Program-made: the position numbers and the translations under genes
Source of the DNA: Clusia tigrina
Lineage: Eukaryota; Arthropoda; Insecta; Diptera; Clusiidae
Assembly: GCA_920105625.2 (NCBI GenBank)
Contig: OV050030.1
Span: 410,517,034-410,581,033 of the forward strand
Direction: 5' to 3'
DNA: 64,000 bases
In this document: piece after piece, positions 23,818-36,870 of the stretch
Position numbering within the stretch: the first letter of the stretch is position 1
Layout: every line of letters starts with the position of its first letter
Notes under the pieces: generated by a model
The model's input: the letters and a program-made list of their open reading frames with translations, nothing else
Databases searched by the model: none
Told to the model about the DNA's origin: nothing

Positions 23818-26260
23818 TGACATTTCTATATAAACAGTTGGCTTTCTCTGAAGGCAACCAATTTTATATCAACTGGAATTGCTTATGAGATTTCTTTCAA
23901 CTACCTATAATTATTGCCTCTCAAAACAAAATGTGTCTTACTCGTATATGAATCCCTGAGCCCAGTCGCTCCCATTCTTACTAAATTCACGTTTTTTCAG
24001 TCGTATCTTTGCCTGATTTCACTTGACTCACACAAGGTTGCAGACTCTCATGGAGATTTTGTAGAGAATATCAGTAATAATAGTTTCAAGAACTGGTGTA
24101 ACATTCCTAGTTGGAGAAGAAAAGTAGTAAACGATCAAATGCATTCCAATTGCTTAACTGACCTGAGTCAGATAATGGGCCCTTTAAAACAGAAATCAAC
24201 TTTATAGTTTTGAAGAGATTACTATGAGCAGATTGCAAAGTCGCCATATACCAGCCCAGATATTTGCGGAAGATGCAGCGAATTGAACATACCTAGTCAA
24301 TGTCCTGCTCTTGTTGGATACTCTTATCGATAATTAGGTTTCGAAAAAACAATTTTTAGTTACATGGAGGTACTTGGAGACAGCCTTCTTCGGCGGCTCT
24401 CTGGCCTACCCCAATTCAATATATTTTCTACATGGTTAACATTAAAGTCGTGACAGAAGCAGGTGTGCTTGAAGAAGGAGGTTTATCAACTTAGGTCAAC
24501 TGACGCCACATTGAGCGGTGTCTATTTTGCTCACTTAGTATTGAAGGAATGCTCAAATAACAAGTTTAAGGGAATTTAATTGTATCCTAGATATTTCCAT
24601 CTTAAAATGTCTTCTGCTGATTACATTTATTTATACGAGTATCCCGAATGGGTTCATCTTAAACTAAACTGCTTGAACACTGCTTGCAATTACAAATATC
24701 CATTGACTTGTAGAAATTCGACAACACTCTGAATCAGAGATTTTCTGAAGGGAAGTTCGCATTAATTTATTTTTTACGGACAGAGTTTCCTGTTCAAAAA
24801 GTCTCCCACATTGTGTAATTCGAACATATAAAATTTAAGTAAATTCCCCTTCCTTGTCCATTGTTGCCAAATGTTCATTATAAGGAGAACTGCAGAACGC
24901 CTGCTAGCGAAAACTGCACCCATTTATGTGACGAAAGCATTTAAAACTCACTTCTTTATGCAATGCATCCTTCAGACGAACGCACGCTTCGTAATTTGAC
25001 CAAAGGCAAACTTTCAAAAACAGGAAAGCAAATTCAACTCCTCGCAAGTGCTGCAAGTGTTTGTATTGCAGCTGCAAACAAACCAATTAGAGTGTAAATT
25101 GTACGTACGAGCGCTGTAGAATGAGGTTAAATTGTTGTTGTTGTTTTAGAGTTTGTTTCCTTGCAAGAAGCCGAGCTGAAGCAAATACTACATTCTTAAT
25201 TTGCAATTAGAGAAAGCTCAAAGCTTTTAATTAAAATAATTTTATTTTAATTTGAATTAAATTTAAAAGTGCCTTTCTTTCGTTCTCTTTATTTAGCAAT
25301 AAAAGAAACGGCAAAAAAATTCGAAGAAATTGTGCAAAAAATAATTACGAAAACTCGCAATTAGTACAACAAAAAGTGTGGCGTGAGTGCCACCCAAACG
25401 GGCAAACAACAAACACACAACCGAACGGACAGGGTGAGGCAGTGACATAGACAGAGTGACGCAGAGACAGGGATAGAGGTGGAGATGGAGAGGGCAGCGG
25501 TGTCTCCTTTCATTGGTGTGCACGATATAAAATTAACTTGAACCGCAGTTATTTGGTGCGCATTTCCGCCGTATGCCATTATGCCATTTTACCACTTCCC
25601 ATCGCGTTCTTCCGGTATTTTAGATACGCTAATGATTCACGTTAAAAACCAACTAAACCAACTAACAACAAGAAACCCAAAAACAAAAGCAAAACAAAAC
25701 GAATTGAAAGGGAAAAAAACCAAACCGAACTGGAAGGCAGCAAGAAAACATACTAAAAAATAGTTGTGCGACACAAAGGCGTAGAGTGGTTATTGTGTGG
25801 AATTTTCTGCTTAACAGAACCACCGCGAATATGCTGCGAAAGCGGTGATATTTATTTTTATTTTCATTTTTATTTCTTCATTTACCGAGCCGTTGCTCTC
25901 AAGTACAATAGTTGGGCGAAACCAGCTTTTAGTACCTTCTCCTAATTTATACGTATGCCCACCATGCCTGGTCCCGTGGGAGGTTTGCAGACGTATTCTT
26001 TTCGCCATAGATTCACAGCCAAATAAGATTTAGATGATACCATCGTAAGAGTTGAATATTATCTTTCGTATTACATCAACATAACAAAATTCTGGTACAC
26101 AAGGCTTCCTCAATATTTTGAGCATTGACTTACACAATAAATGAACTGAAATAAGTAAGTAAAGCGAAAACTAATTTAGGTCTGGGAACTGCACAGAATT
26201 TCCCTTGCAATCTTTAAAACTGTTATTAAGATTACCGAATATATAACAAAATATACAAAA
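23818..26260. other. Non-coding DNA, no recognised gene
   Basis: No gene or known repeat is recognised. A 97-codon frame at 23914-24207 (+) has no domain or codon signature that I can support. The stretch around 25290-25500 is purine-rich with GAGACAG-like repeats and gives spurious frames on the minus strand. Confidence 0.5.
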
Positions 26261-26904
26261 ATTGGTGCTAAAATGAGGGACTAAAATAAGGCACCAAATT
26301 GAGGTTCAAAATTGATGTACCACAATGAGATTTAAAAATTGATTCCAAAATGGATTACCAAAGAAGTTGCAAAAACAGGTATTAAAATGAAGTATTAAAT
26401 AAGGTGTCAAACTGAGGTACATACTAAAAAGAGGTACTAGAGTGAGTTGCCATATTGATATACAGACAGGAGGTGTGGTATGAGGTATCAAACAGAAGTT
26501 TCAAAACTTGCTTTCACAATGTGATACCAAAATGAGGTACCAAAATAAGGCATTGAAATGAGGTACCAACTACGGTACCAACTACGGTACCAACTACGGT
26601 ACGAACTGAGGTATCAAAATGAGCTTCTGAAATGAGACACAAAAAGTAGGTACCAAAATGAAGCACAAAAATGAAGTACTAATTGTCGTATATGAGAAAC
26701 TAAAATGAGCTCCCAAATGAGCTATCAAAATAAGGACCAAAGTGAGCAGCAAAATAAGGTACCAAAATGGGGTCCAAATGTATGTTTCAAAAATGGGTAC
26801 CACACTTTGATACCAAGATGAGGTACAAAAATTTACTTCTAAAATTAGGTACTTAATAAAGTATCTCAGTGGGGTATCAAAATGAGAATCCTAACTGGGG
26901 TACT
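26261..26904. repeat. Degenerate 13-bp minisatellite (consensus about TACCAAAATGAGG)
   Basis: About 640 bp consist of tandem, diverged units of 12-14 bp built on TACCAAAATGAGG, so a GGTACC hexamer often recurs at unit junctions. That is roughly 48 units. A homogeneous core of three 12-bp units TACCAACTACGG lies at 26564-26599. Because the period is not a multiple of three, the open frames on the minus strand (26306-26491, 26594-26803) are by-products of the repeat and not genes. Confidence 0.85.
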
Positions 26905-27895
26905 TTAGAATAATGGAGATATACTAGCTTATTAAACTAACCTAAGTGATACCTGATGTTGTTAGTAACTTATTTTCAGGAGAAAGACTTCGTTTTAACA
27001 TACACAATATAAAGTGTAAAATCGATCTACTTAGTTGGCCAGTCCCCGATGGTTGTACTGTGAGGAAAAAGAATATATACTAAGTCACTATCTTAAATAA
27101 AGAAACGCACTAAAAGTAAACAATTTGTATATTTTATAAGAACACATTTTCGAATTTAAAGTTCAGAACATCGTGGATATTCTTCAAAATAAAGGTAAAT
27201 TTTGCTCAGATTAGTATAGCTAGCGATAATAGTTTTTCTATATTACAAAATATCCTTCTGTCTCCTCACTTACATTTGGAAACATTTTAGGGGTACCTTT
27301 CCAATTTATCTACGAGAGAAATATTTCATAAAACTAACTAGTGTGATGCCACTCAGATCGAAAATATTGTGTCAATTGATTATTGCATGAGTGTGATAAG
27401 ATCAGTCCAGCATTTTTTTTCAAATCAAATTGTAATACAATTCTTTTGTTTATCATTATCGGAATTTTTATATGTTATTCTCCTTAAAACCAGATTAAAA
27501 CAAGATTCGAGAACAGCGTTCTCCCATGGAGTGTTATGCATGACATAAAGGGGAAAAGCATATTTGTGGCTTGACATGTCTTATTGTTTCTGTGTTTTTT
27601 TTAATAGAAAATCACAATGAAAATATGAGCAATATACACGAATGTGGGGAAATAAAGTAATAAATAATTACTGATCCAAATATATTAGACTTTTGAGAAT
27701 AGAATTATTAGAAGCTGTATATTTACTTATTTTCTAACGTTGGAACTAATATGCCCTATGAATCCCCTAAACGCCCAAATGGGACTGTTTAAATCAGTTT
27801 GCTATAAATATATCATACAATTGAGAGTGGGTGTATTAATATCCTAAAACAATTTCTTACCACACTTTCGTTAATCTGACTATTATCCCACAGTT
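26905..27895. other. Non-coding DNA, no recognised gene
   Basis: AT-rich sequence between the minisatellite and a LINE insertion. I see no gene, RNA or repeat in it. Confidence 0.5.
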
Positions 27896-28620
27896 ACCCC
27901 TTAGTAGGTGAGGTCTAAACTTGTATAGGACTGTATTGGGAAGCTAAACTCCCTAAGCAGTATGAACAAGTTATCTCTAATGTGGGTAGCAGGCCACATA
28001 AGAGTAGAGGGAAATTAGAAGGCTGATAGCTTAGCCAGGAAGGCTGCGCACTCTCCTTTAAGCGGCCCTGAACCCTTCTGCGGACTATCATCCAATACCA
28101 TTGGAGATCTGCTGAAGAAGTGTACAGATGCAAAAAGAAGTCAGGCCTGGACAGCTCTACCGGAATTATGACAGTTCAAAGCTCTTCTGGGAAATTTTAA
28201 TCCTAAAAGAGCTAAGGAGTTAATAAATATGCCTCGGAGTAAATTAAGAATCATCACAGGCATTTTAAGCGGACATTGTATACTCAACTACTATATGATT
28301 AAGTTGGGTATATCTTCACATGCCTTCTGTCGATTCTGTGGAGAAAGTGACAAAACCTCACTGCACCTGATCACAGACTGCGGAACATTGGCACATAAAA
28401 TACTAAGGCGTTTTGGAGAATATATCTTAGATATGAGCAAGATACCTCATCTTGATTCTTCCAAAATATATGAATTTCTGTCGAAAATTAACCTGACAGA
28501 AGAATATCGATGAGACTATCATCATCTTTCAAATAAATAGGGGCATCACAATAGATCTATCAGGTCGCAGTGTATAACACCCTTAAATATATCGAATCTA
28601 ATCTAATCGACCCCTTAGTA
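27896..28620. repeat. 11-bp target-site duplication flanking a LINE insertion
   Basis: ACCCCTTAGTA occurs at 27896-27906 and again at 28610-28620, exactly bracketing the LINE fragment. Duplications of this length are the expected footprint of target-primed reverse transcription. Confidence 0.85.
27907..28609 (+). pseudogene. 5'-truncated LINE family A: partial RNase H and CCHC zinc knuckle
   Basis: The 703-bp insertion reads on the plus strand through the second half of RNase H (KLSLMWVAGHI, KADSLARKAA, GPEPFCGLSS). It then reads the 3' domain with the zinc knuckle CRFCGESDKTSLHLITDC (C-X2-C-X8-H-X4-C) at about 28330-28380, inside an open frame that ends at 28513. The RNase H part has in-frame stops (before KADSLAR and after ALPEL), so it is not functional. 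The 3' end is TTAAATATATCGAATC followed by TAATCTAATCG. It is the same family as the LINE in the 6661-bp unit, with the Asp of ADSLAR intact here. The 11-bp direct repeats define both ends. Confidence 0.9.
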
Positions 28621-30725
28621 CGATGCGTATAATTTCTCTGAGCGAATACACACAGGCGGAAGGCAATTACTTTGTTCGTTAAAACACTTGAAACTGTGAG
28701 ATTCGGTAGCGAGTGTTTTCTCTTCCATATGACACATCTCGAAACTAGCAAATTACAGCTTTATTCTCTTATTTAAATATTTATTGCTAGAAAATAGCGA
28801 ATAATATTTTGTTTTTCTGGCATACTCCACAGAGAAGCCAGATTGTTCTTTCGCTGTATGTATTTGCGAAGCTATTTTTCCTCATTTCCATAGAAAATGA
28901 GTAGGAGGTTTAAATTGAAAAATATTTTCTAAAAAACGTTGTGATGATATTTTATCTGAATTTTGTGGAAGGAAAAACATTTGCTGAAATCTGTTTCTAG
29001 AGGCTCATGAATTTTTAAATTGCTTAAAAAGTATGCAAATGTAAAATGTTACTCATACGTCACGAAGCACAGTTATATCTAAACTACAATTCGTATGCTA
29101 ACTTTCTTCTTGCCCAATTTCGTTAATAACACCGATCTCCTAAACCGCTTTTGGCTTTCATCACTTCAAATCGCTTCATAAGCAATTGCCAACACACCCA
29201 AAAAATCATTGACACACTTTTCTGTGCTGCCGCACGAAAAACCCTTTGATTAAAATGTCTTACTGGAGCTCAGCATGTTCAGACTCAGATGAAAAGCTAT
29301 GCCAATGCATGCTAAAAAAGCCAAACAAAGATGAAAGAGAAGAAGAAAGGAACCGTTTCCCTCAAAATGGTAAAATTAGAAACTGCCACGCAAAACTAAA
29401 ATGCATGACATTTCACCACACACATACACACATACATATATTTACGCATGAACTGCATAAAAATCCAATTATGAAGCCCTGAAAAATGTAAATTCAAATT
29501 CAACTACGCGACTTCTGGCCCCACCCTCTGAATTCGCACGACCGAACTCTGAGAAAGTTTGGCTCGGCGCATACCAAACATTATTGCTGCATTCTATTCG
29601 CACGCCGGCTGAACTGCTAATGCAGCAGCGACAACAATGCACACAACGCATTATTCAAAAACTTTGGCCTACACACAGCGGTGCAGCCTTGTAGGGATGC
29701 GGCGGTGTAGGGTGCAGCAACGGAACCAGCTGTCACGTGCGTATGTGATGAAAGTGCCACGGTTTTATTGTACGCGATAAATTGCGCTCGGCATGTGAGG
29801 TTGTAATGCTGCGGCTTAAGAACATATTCGGCGAAGTATGTGCGACTATGCCGTATAGGAAGTACGCGTATGCGCCCACACATTGTATACATACCCCTTG
29901 CATCCCCCCTGCTCGTACACTAAACTTGCGCATAAAAATAGTTCCGCAGTTGTTGTGTGTGCAAATTTCCTCTTTTATTTCTGTTACTAAAACAAAGAAA
30001 TATGGCTTCAGCATTACTTGTCATTTGTATGCCGTCGTGGTGGAGACCCTGATGCTGATGATGTAGCTTCCACTTGGGTGCACGGGGCAGTGTGCTGTGT
30101 GGGCAATAATAACACTGTACAATTTTTTGCATTCGCAATTTAGTGTGAGGACAAAGTTTCACAATTAACATGTCACAAATTGAAAAATAACAGATAAAAG
30201 TTGGTAAATTGTAAATTTTCCCACAAAATTTCCAACTAGCTAAGAATAAATTTAATTACTCCAACGATCCGAATAACAGCATTAAAGAGATTGAAGGGCA
30301 AGTTGTACATTTTATTGAATTATTTTTAATGTTATTTTAGCTTTCTTTTCAAGACTATCCGAGTTGTGGAAGGAAGACGTTCATAGTATGAATTATTTAT
30401 ATGTTAACTTCTATTATATGAGAAAGACGAACTGCAGGATATTTATATGACAATTTTGAATTCCCAAAAATCGAAGGACAAGTTAAAAATATGTAACTAT
30501 AGGAATTAACTAACTTATTTTAGACTTGTCGTATTTTAAATAAAAACGCTAAGAAACTAAGAAACTCATAATAATCCATAACAACTGTTAAGTGTTTATA
30601 CAATATTTCTCAGCTGTTGTTCACCAACAGACTGTGGGGATTTGAAGAGAATCACAACATGAGAATGATGCTACTATAAATCTGTCGGGAAAATACATAT
30701 ATAGTTTGAGAGACTTGATAGAATA
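28621..30725. other. Non-coding DNA, no recognised gene
   Basis: No exon or repeat is recognised. The stretch at about 29480-30070 is less AT-rich and has several overlapping short frames on both strands. None shows a domain, so I treat it as unique non-coding or regulatory DNA. Confidence 0.45.
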
Positions 30726-32297
30726 CATGTTGAACATACTCTCTAAATGGACTACAGACTGTGGGTTGGGTTAGTCCCACTAGGACTAAGCTGGTGCTTT
30801 TCACTAGCAAGTACAAAATTTTTCAATTCATTGCTCCAAAACTAATAAGTGTAGATATTGGTCTTGTAGAGAAGGTTAATGATCCTAGATATAAAACTGA
30901 ACTGAAAGACCAATATAAGCGAGCGCATTATCAAGGCTCAGGTAGCTCTGTACTCTTGCAAAAGAGTTGTAGGCAAAAATTGGCGGTTACAGCCTAAGGT
31001 AGACCACTGGATATATACAGCTGTGGTACGACCAGTCCATTTTATGGTGTGCTTGCTTGGTGGACAGGCATAAGTAAGACCACTTAGAACAGGTTGGTAA
31101 CAAAGGTACAAAGAAAGGCAGAGCTATTTATAAGTGGCGCCATTACAACGACTCCAAAGGCGGCTTTGGACCTTATTCTCAATCTGCTGCCTGTTAGGCT
31201 TTTTAGCGAAACAATGGCTGCAAATTCAGCTATAAGGCTAAAAGCTTCGAATCAATGGGTTGCCAGGAACGTAGGTCTTGCGTCTATCTTAAGAGGTTTC
31301 GAGGGTATTCCTGTCTACTTCGATTACAACACACAAATTTATGCCTTCAATGGTATGTGTACGATCTCCATTCCCTCCAGGGGAGATTGGAACGATGACA
31401 TCCCCCTCATGCAAATGGGATTCACATCTACACAGATGGATCCAAGATACAGAGTAGGGTTCTCAGAAGATTTGGATATTAACATGTCCTTTAGGCCGCC
31501 CGAGCACTGCAGCACTGACTTAATTAAAGAAAAAGAATGTATCTGGACAAGATATTTGCATTCTCTCTGACAGCCAAGCAGCTTTGCGCTCCCTGGATTC
31601 GATTTTTATCATCTCTAAAACTATCAAGAGCTGCCTCAAATCTTTAGAAGAGATAGCTAAGCAGACCCGTCTGCATCTGTGCTGGGTTCTAAGTCACAGA
31701 GATATTTCAGGGAGCTGTAAAGCGAATGAACTTGCCCGTGAGGGTACTGCCATACCGATTGAACCAGATAGGTCGAACCGCGGTATTCCTATTGCCACAT
31801 GTAAACTCTTAATTAATACAACATCCTTATGCACAACGGGCAGGCGCTGGTCTGAAGGTACAGGATTCGAATAAGCAAACCTTACCAGAAGTAAATTTAA
31901 GCACTCAAGAGACTTCATATCTCTAAATAGGCTAAGTATAGATTCCCTAATTAGTGTCCTAACGGGACACTGGACCCTGGGTACTCACGGGTGTAGGCTG
32001 GGGAATGCCTCTAACGATTTCTGCAGGAGTTTCATGAATGAGGAGGAGAAAGAGTCCATTTAACACCTGTTATGCACTTTGTCCAGAAGGAGGGCACTTT
32101 CCTGGGCGACCACTTTCTGAACTCTTTGGGAGATATTTCAAACAAAAAGATTAGCTCCATCAAGTGCATCATTAAAAGCTCCAAATGGTTGGAACTCTGA
32201 AAGGAATGGGACCTGTTGTCTGATGCGATATCACAAGGGGTCAATGATGGCCTAAGTTCGATCTTCGGGCAGCTGCTTTACGTACCTACCTACCTAA
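30726..32297 (+). pseudogene. Non-LTR retrotransposon fragment (LINE family B), RT end to 3' tail
   Basis: Plus-strand remnant of a Jockey/R1-type ORF2. The reverse transcriptase end is seen at 30761-30890 (VSPTRTKLVLFTSKYKI, cf. the usual NPxKTExVLFTxKYK). A long frame follows at 31094-31570 (VTKVQRKAELFISGAITTTP, the segment after the RT thumb). RNase H comes next, with LSDSQAALRSLDS at about 31567-31605 and CWVLSHRDISGSCKANELAR at about 31680-31740 (the family Asp is Asn here). A CCHC-like tail lies at about 31950-32070 (VLTGHWTLGTHGC, HLLC). Several frameshifts and stops disrupt it. The 3' end is GGGCAGCTGCTTTACG followed by a short (TACC)n tail at 32283-32297. The 5' boundary is approximate. 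Confidence 0.85.
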
Positions 32298-35200
32298 TGT
32301 AAATAGCAATTATTGTTCATTTGTCCCAGGCAGTACTCTTGGGGCAACCTCGGCAACAATTGCATAATATGCCTTTATGGAACCTAACAACAAGTCAAAT
32401 AGCACAGAGGGCATGGGATAATTGCCAAAAATTCCACTGCATTCTGGGGAATTGTTCAAAAAAAAATATTTTGTTCAAAGCCAATATTGCGAAGAGGAGT
32501 GCCAGAAAATTTGAATAACCCAACTAGGTAACAAATAATGAATGCACTGAAGCAATAATGAGGTATTAAATGCTTTATTGTTTTAGATTTCATAAATAAA
32601 CCACAATAAACCCTTATTTTGTTGTATCTTCAACATTGAGCATGGCTATAGATAGAGCTTTAGTCTATTCCTCCCATTGTGGGCTAAGGGCCCGTAGCTG
32701 TTTCATTGATTCAGTATCTCTTATACTTAAATACAGTAGGAAGTAAAATATTCAGATAAATATAATGACAATAATTTCAAATACTTTTCTTCCTTGTGAA
32801 ACATTGAATGTTTTATTGCTGTTCTCTTTATGTAACCCAGCAACTATATAATAATTCGAAAGTCTTCAGTTTGCATTTTTGATAAAATTCATTATTAGGA
32901 ATAGATTCATAACTAAAACTTAAATTTATTTGAAGCTATCTTATATTTCAACTGTTTAAAACAGAGTATCACATTCCCCCCAAAAGTGTGGGCTTAATTT
33001 ATAACTAATCGGAATTGAAATCGAATGCATCGTCCCCCCTTTTCATTAGCACTCTTTAACATTTTAATACTCTACTAATTTAAACCACTTCTGACAATGA
33101 AACTATAAAATGGCACCCTGAATTATGGCACTCATTAATTAGTATGTAGAAAAATCATAACTCATTCGCCACACACACGCTGAAATGTGTTTGAAGGCAT
33201 ATTAACTAAATTTATTATTACCGAGGATTATGTGTGTTTGGATGGGTGTGTGTGTGCGTATGCTACAGAATATTTTGATTAACTCATGCCCCATAAAGTC
33301 ATATATTACTAAATACTTACGTAAGCTGTCGGTGTCATTAATCATAACGATAGCATAGTAACACAGTATGAGCAGGAGACTTAAAGGATATTAATATTTG
33401 AGGGCATGCAATGTTTACGCCTCCATAAATTATAAGCAGTCTGTCGCAGGCTCAGTGCGGTTATTAGATTAGCTAGGGAAGAAAATAAAAGAAACATAAT
33501 GATGCTGATACTTTCGAGCAGTAGGAATTTTATTTGGTAAGTCAATGCTTCAGTAAATAATTTCATTTATTACTACATCTGTGAAGGATTTTAATAATAA
33601 TTTTGGGAAAGCGATGGAATGATGTATAGATTTCTGGAGATTTATGAGCACTTTTACAAAATAATAGTATATATTAATCTACAGATTGCCTCACGTAATA
33701 CAAATAGATTTATTTATTAGTTGAGATTTAATAATGAATTTCGAACCAAGAAACAGCAATATTTTTGAGGATAGGACATATTCCTGTTCAATGAAAAAAA
33801 CAGAGGGTTGATATGGTTTAAAAGGAAATTCATTCAACAACAATTTATATATAAAATAATCCACAATTCTTATTTAAAAATTAAATATATTCATTTTGAT
33901 TTTTGGACAAGTTTTATCGGTGATGATTTCAATTCACTACTGAACTTTACTGCCGCAGAACATACATTTCTGATCCTTTCGTCGTCATTCCCAAACTTTT
34001 TAGAACTTGGTGTGAAATAGAAGTCTTCATTGATGTATTATTGCACGTTATAGAATGAGTGAAAGACACAAAGTCAGTACAGACTTAAAGTATTAGGAAG
34101 AACTTGAAAGCAATGAAATATCGATTGTTCTTAATAAATTTTTAATATTCATAATGTAAATTCAGCTCTAAATCATTCAACTCAAGTGTATTGAAATGAT
34201 AATTACATTTTCTCAGTATAAATTTGTATTATTCAATAAACACCACAAGATTCTAGTCTGATTATGTCCCAAATAAACCACATTGGTTTTATATTCAAAG
34301 CTGAAAATAAATATATTACCTTGTCTGTCATTACCTTAAGGTCAACCACCGGTTCTCCTATCTGCCTTAGGCAGCTTATAATTTGAATCCTTTAATTAAA
34401 ACACAATGTACATGTAATTACCACAACGAAACGTATACGACAAAGTAACCTTACCTGCAGGTATTTTGTGCATATTTCCGCAGCAAATGATTTCATAACT
34501 CAAATCTGTAATACAACGCCAGCTTCTTAAAATAAACAACAGCAATTTTGATGACATGGCATTGAATTAAAATTGAATTATTGTTCTTCTCCTCAGCTTA
34601 TGTCACCAAACCAGGTCGTTAATGCCAGCAAAGAAAATATGCAAATTATGTCACAGATAATTAATATGAATTTGCGAATTTATCAAAATAATTCAGTTTA
34701 AAATACAATGCCTGGAAATTACAAGCATACAAGAACCCCAACTTATGCATGGGAGTATGAATACAGCAACTTAACAACAGAATTCAGTTATAATTAAAAT
34801 GCACAATTGCATAAGGCGCCATTAACGACAGTCTGCAATGCCGTGTGTAATGAGCACATGTATTTTCGTAATGTGCGCAAAATAATAATTAAAACTTTTT
34901 CAAATGCAAATCCAATTACTTAAACAAAGCGAGCCATAAAACGTGAATGTAGAACCCCACCGCACAGTCATAAAAGTGCCACGTCCTCACAACGGAGTTT
35001 GAACCATAATTGGCTTATATGATATTTAAATATGCGCCTTAATATTCATGCTTAATAAGCTGCTGTTTTTATGTTAACACTAATCCACTTGAAATCGCAG
35101 CGCTTAGTGTTTAGCTTTTAAATTCATTACCACAAACATAAACATCAACCCACACACACTCATACACACCAACTCAATGAAATACCCACATGTTTGCATA

Positions 35201-36030
35201 GGACATCCGTGCTTGCTTAACACAATGCACACATAAATTTATGTTTATTATGTCGTTCACTTACGGGAGTGTAGCGTGTGTATGTGTGTTTAATGCTTCG
35301 CTATAACATTCAAATTAATTCCTCATTTTGTGCAAGGACAAATTTTTAAAGCCCTTTCCTTATACCGTAAATTGTATTTAAATAAGCTTTCATCGCATCA
35401 ACACACAGCGAACACACTCAAGCACACATAAGCACCAGGTTATTATAGGAACGTATGAACAAATTAGCAGGTGGAATATGTTTCTGTTGCGCACTACTTT
35501 TTTCAACTTCCCTTAACAATTTTTTTACTCTATTTTTATTTTTGGTATTTGCTTCATGTGATTCTCAACAGTATTCCACATGGTTCCATTACTGTTCATT
35601 TTATTATGACAGCATTGTGTTTAAATTAACCAGAATCATGAAATTCGACGCCAGAGTTTGCTGGAATAGAATGTCCTGACATGTCGTTTCAGTATGCAAT
35701 TTTCTGCTAAATTATTCAGCTCTGATGTGTGTGGAAAGGATTTCTACTTCAATAAACTGGAAAATCACAACTTAAAACCGCTACTTAACGAGGATTTACT
35801 TGGAAGAAGATTGTTGCAATGTTAACAAAATGAATATTAATTTAGCGAAATATAAGAAAGCAATATTTACCAGTAGAAAATTAGGTATGTGAGTAGAAAA
35901 TATCAAAGTTTACTTATATTACTCGGATGCTGATCAACATAACTTCATTGAGTGGATTTTCAGAGGGCTTTCCCGACTCTTTGTTCATGAGCAACACCAA
36001 AGAAAGGAAAACTGTATATAGTATAGACTC

Positions 36031-36031
<1 letters not shown>
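32298..36031. other. Non-coding DNA, no recognised gene
   Basis: AT-rich, with CA/GT-rich patches (about 33170-33260, 35150-35290). No protein-coding or RNA feature is recognised. The section at 34400-35450 looks like unique intron-type sequence. Confidence 0.5.
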
Positions 36032-36600
<569 letters not shown>

Positions 36601-36870
36601 CAGAGCGATATACCCCTGTAATGCACAAACGATCTTTGTGTGAAAAGAACTGGACAATGTCACATTTTCTAAAACCTCTTCTTCCGTTTCATCCTCGCAC
36701 TCTGCCTCATTTTCTAGCTGTTACTCATCGGTATGACCAGCAACGGTTTTGGGGAGTCGGACATTTTCAACGCAAAAATCTACGGTTTCATCGTCAAAGT
36801 TTGCCTCCACTGCTGAATCAAATTCTAGCAGTGCTAATATGTCGTCTACTGTTGATTTTCGCGAATTCAT
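36601..36870 (-). pseudogene. Acidic short frame, possible N-terminal relic of a piggyBac-like transposase
   Basis: On the minus strand an ATG at 36870 opens MNSRKSTVDDILALLEFDSA followed by an acidic stretch. It ends at a TGA/TAA-type break near 36721, and the same frame continues (QLENEAECEDETEEEVLEN) to about 36601. A basic start, a DDILALL-like segment and a long acidic region resemble the N-terminus of piggyBac-type (DDE_Tnp_1_7) proteins in character only. No catalytic domain or terminal repeat is visible, so the identity is a guess. Confidence 0.2.

Noticed and set aside
26306..26803. Minus-strand frames across the 13-bp minisatellite
   Set aside because: The repeat period is not a multiple of three and the product shows no coherent protein repeat.
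27915..28133. Minus-strand 72-codon frame
   Set aside because: It is the antisense shadow of the plus-strand LINE RNase H region.
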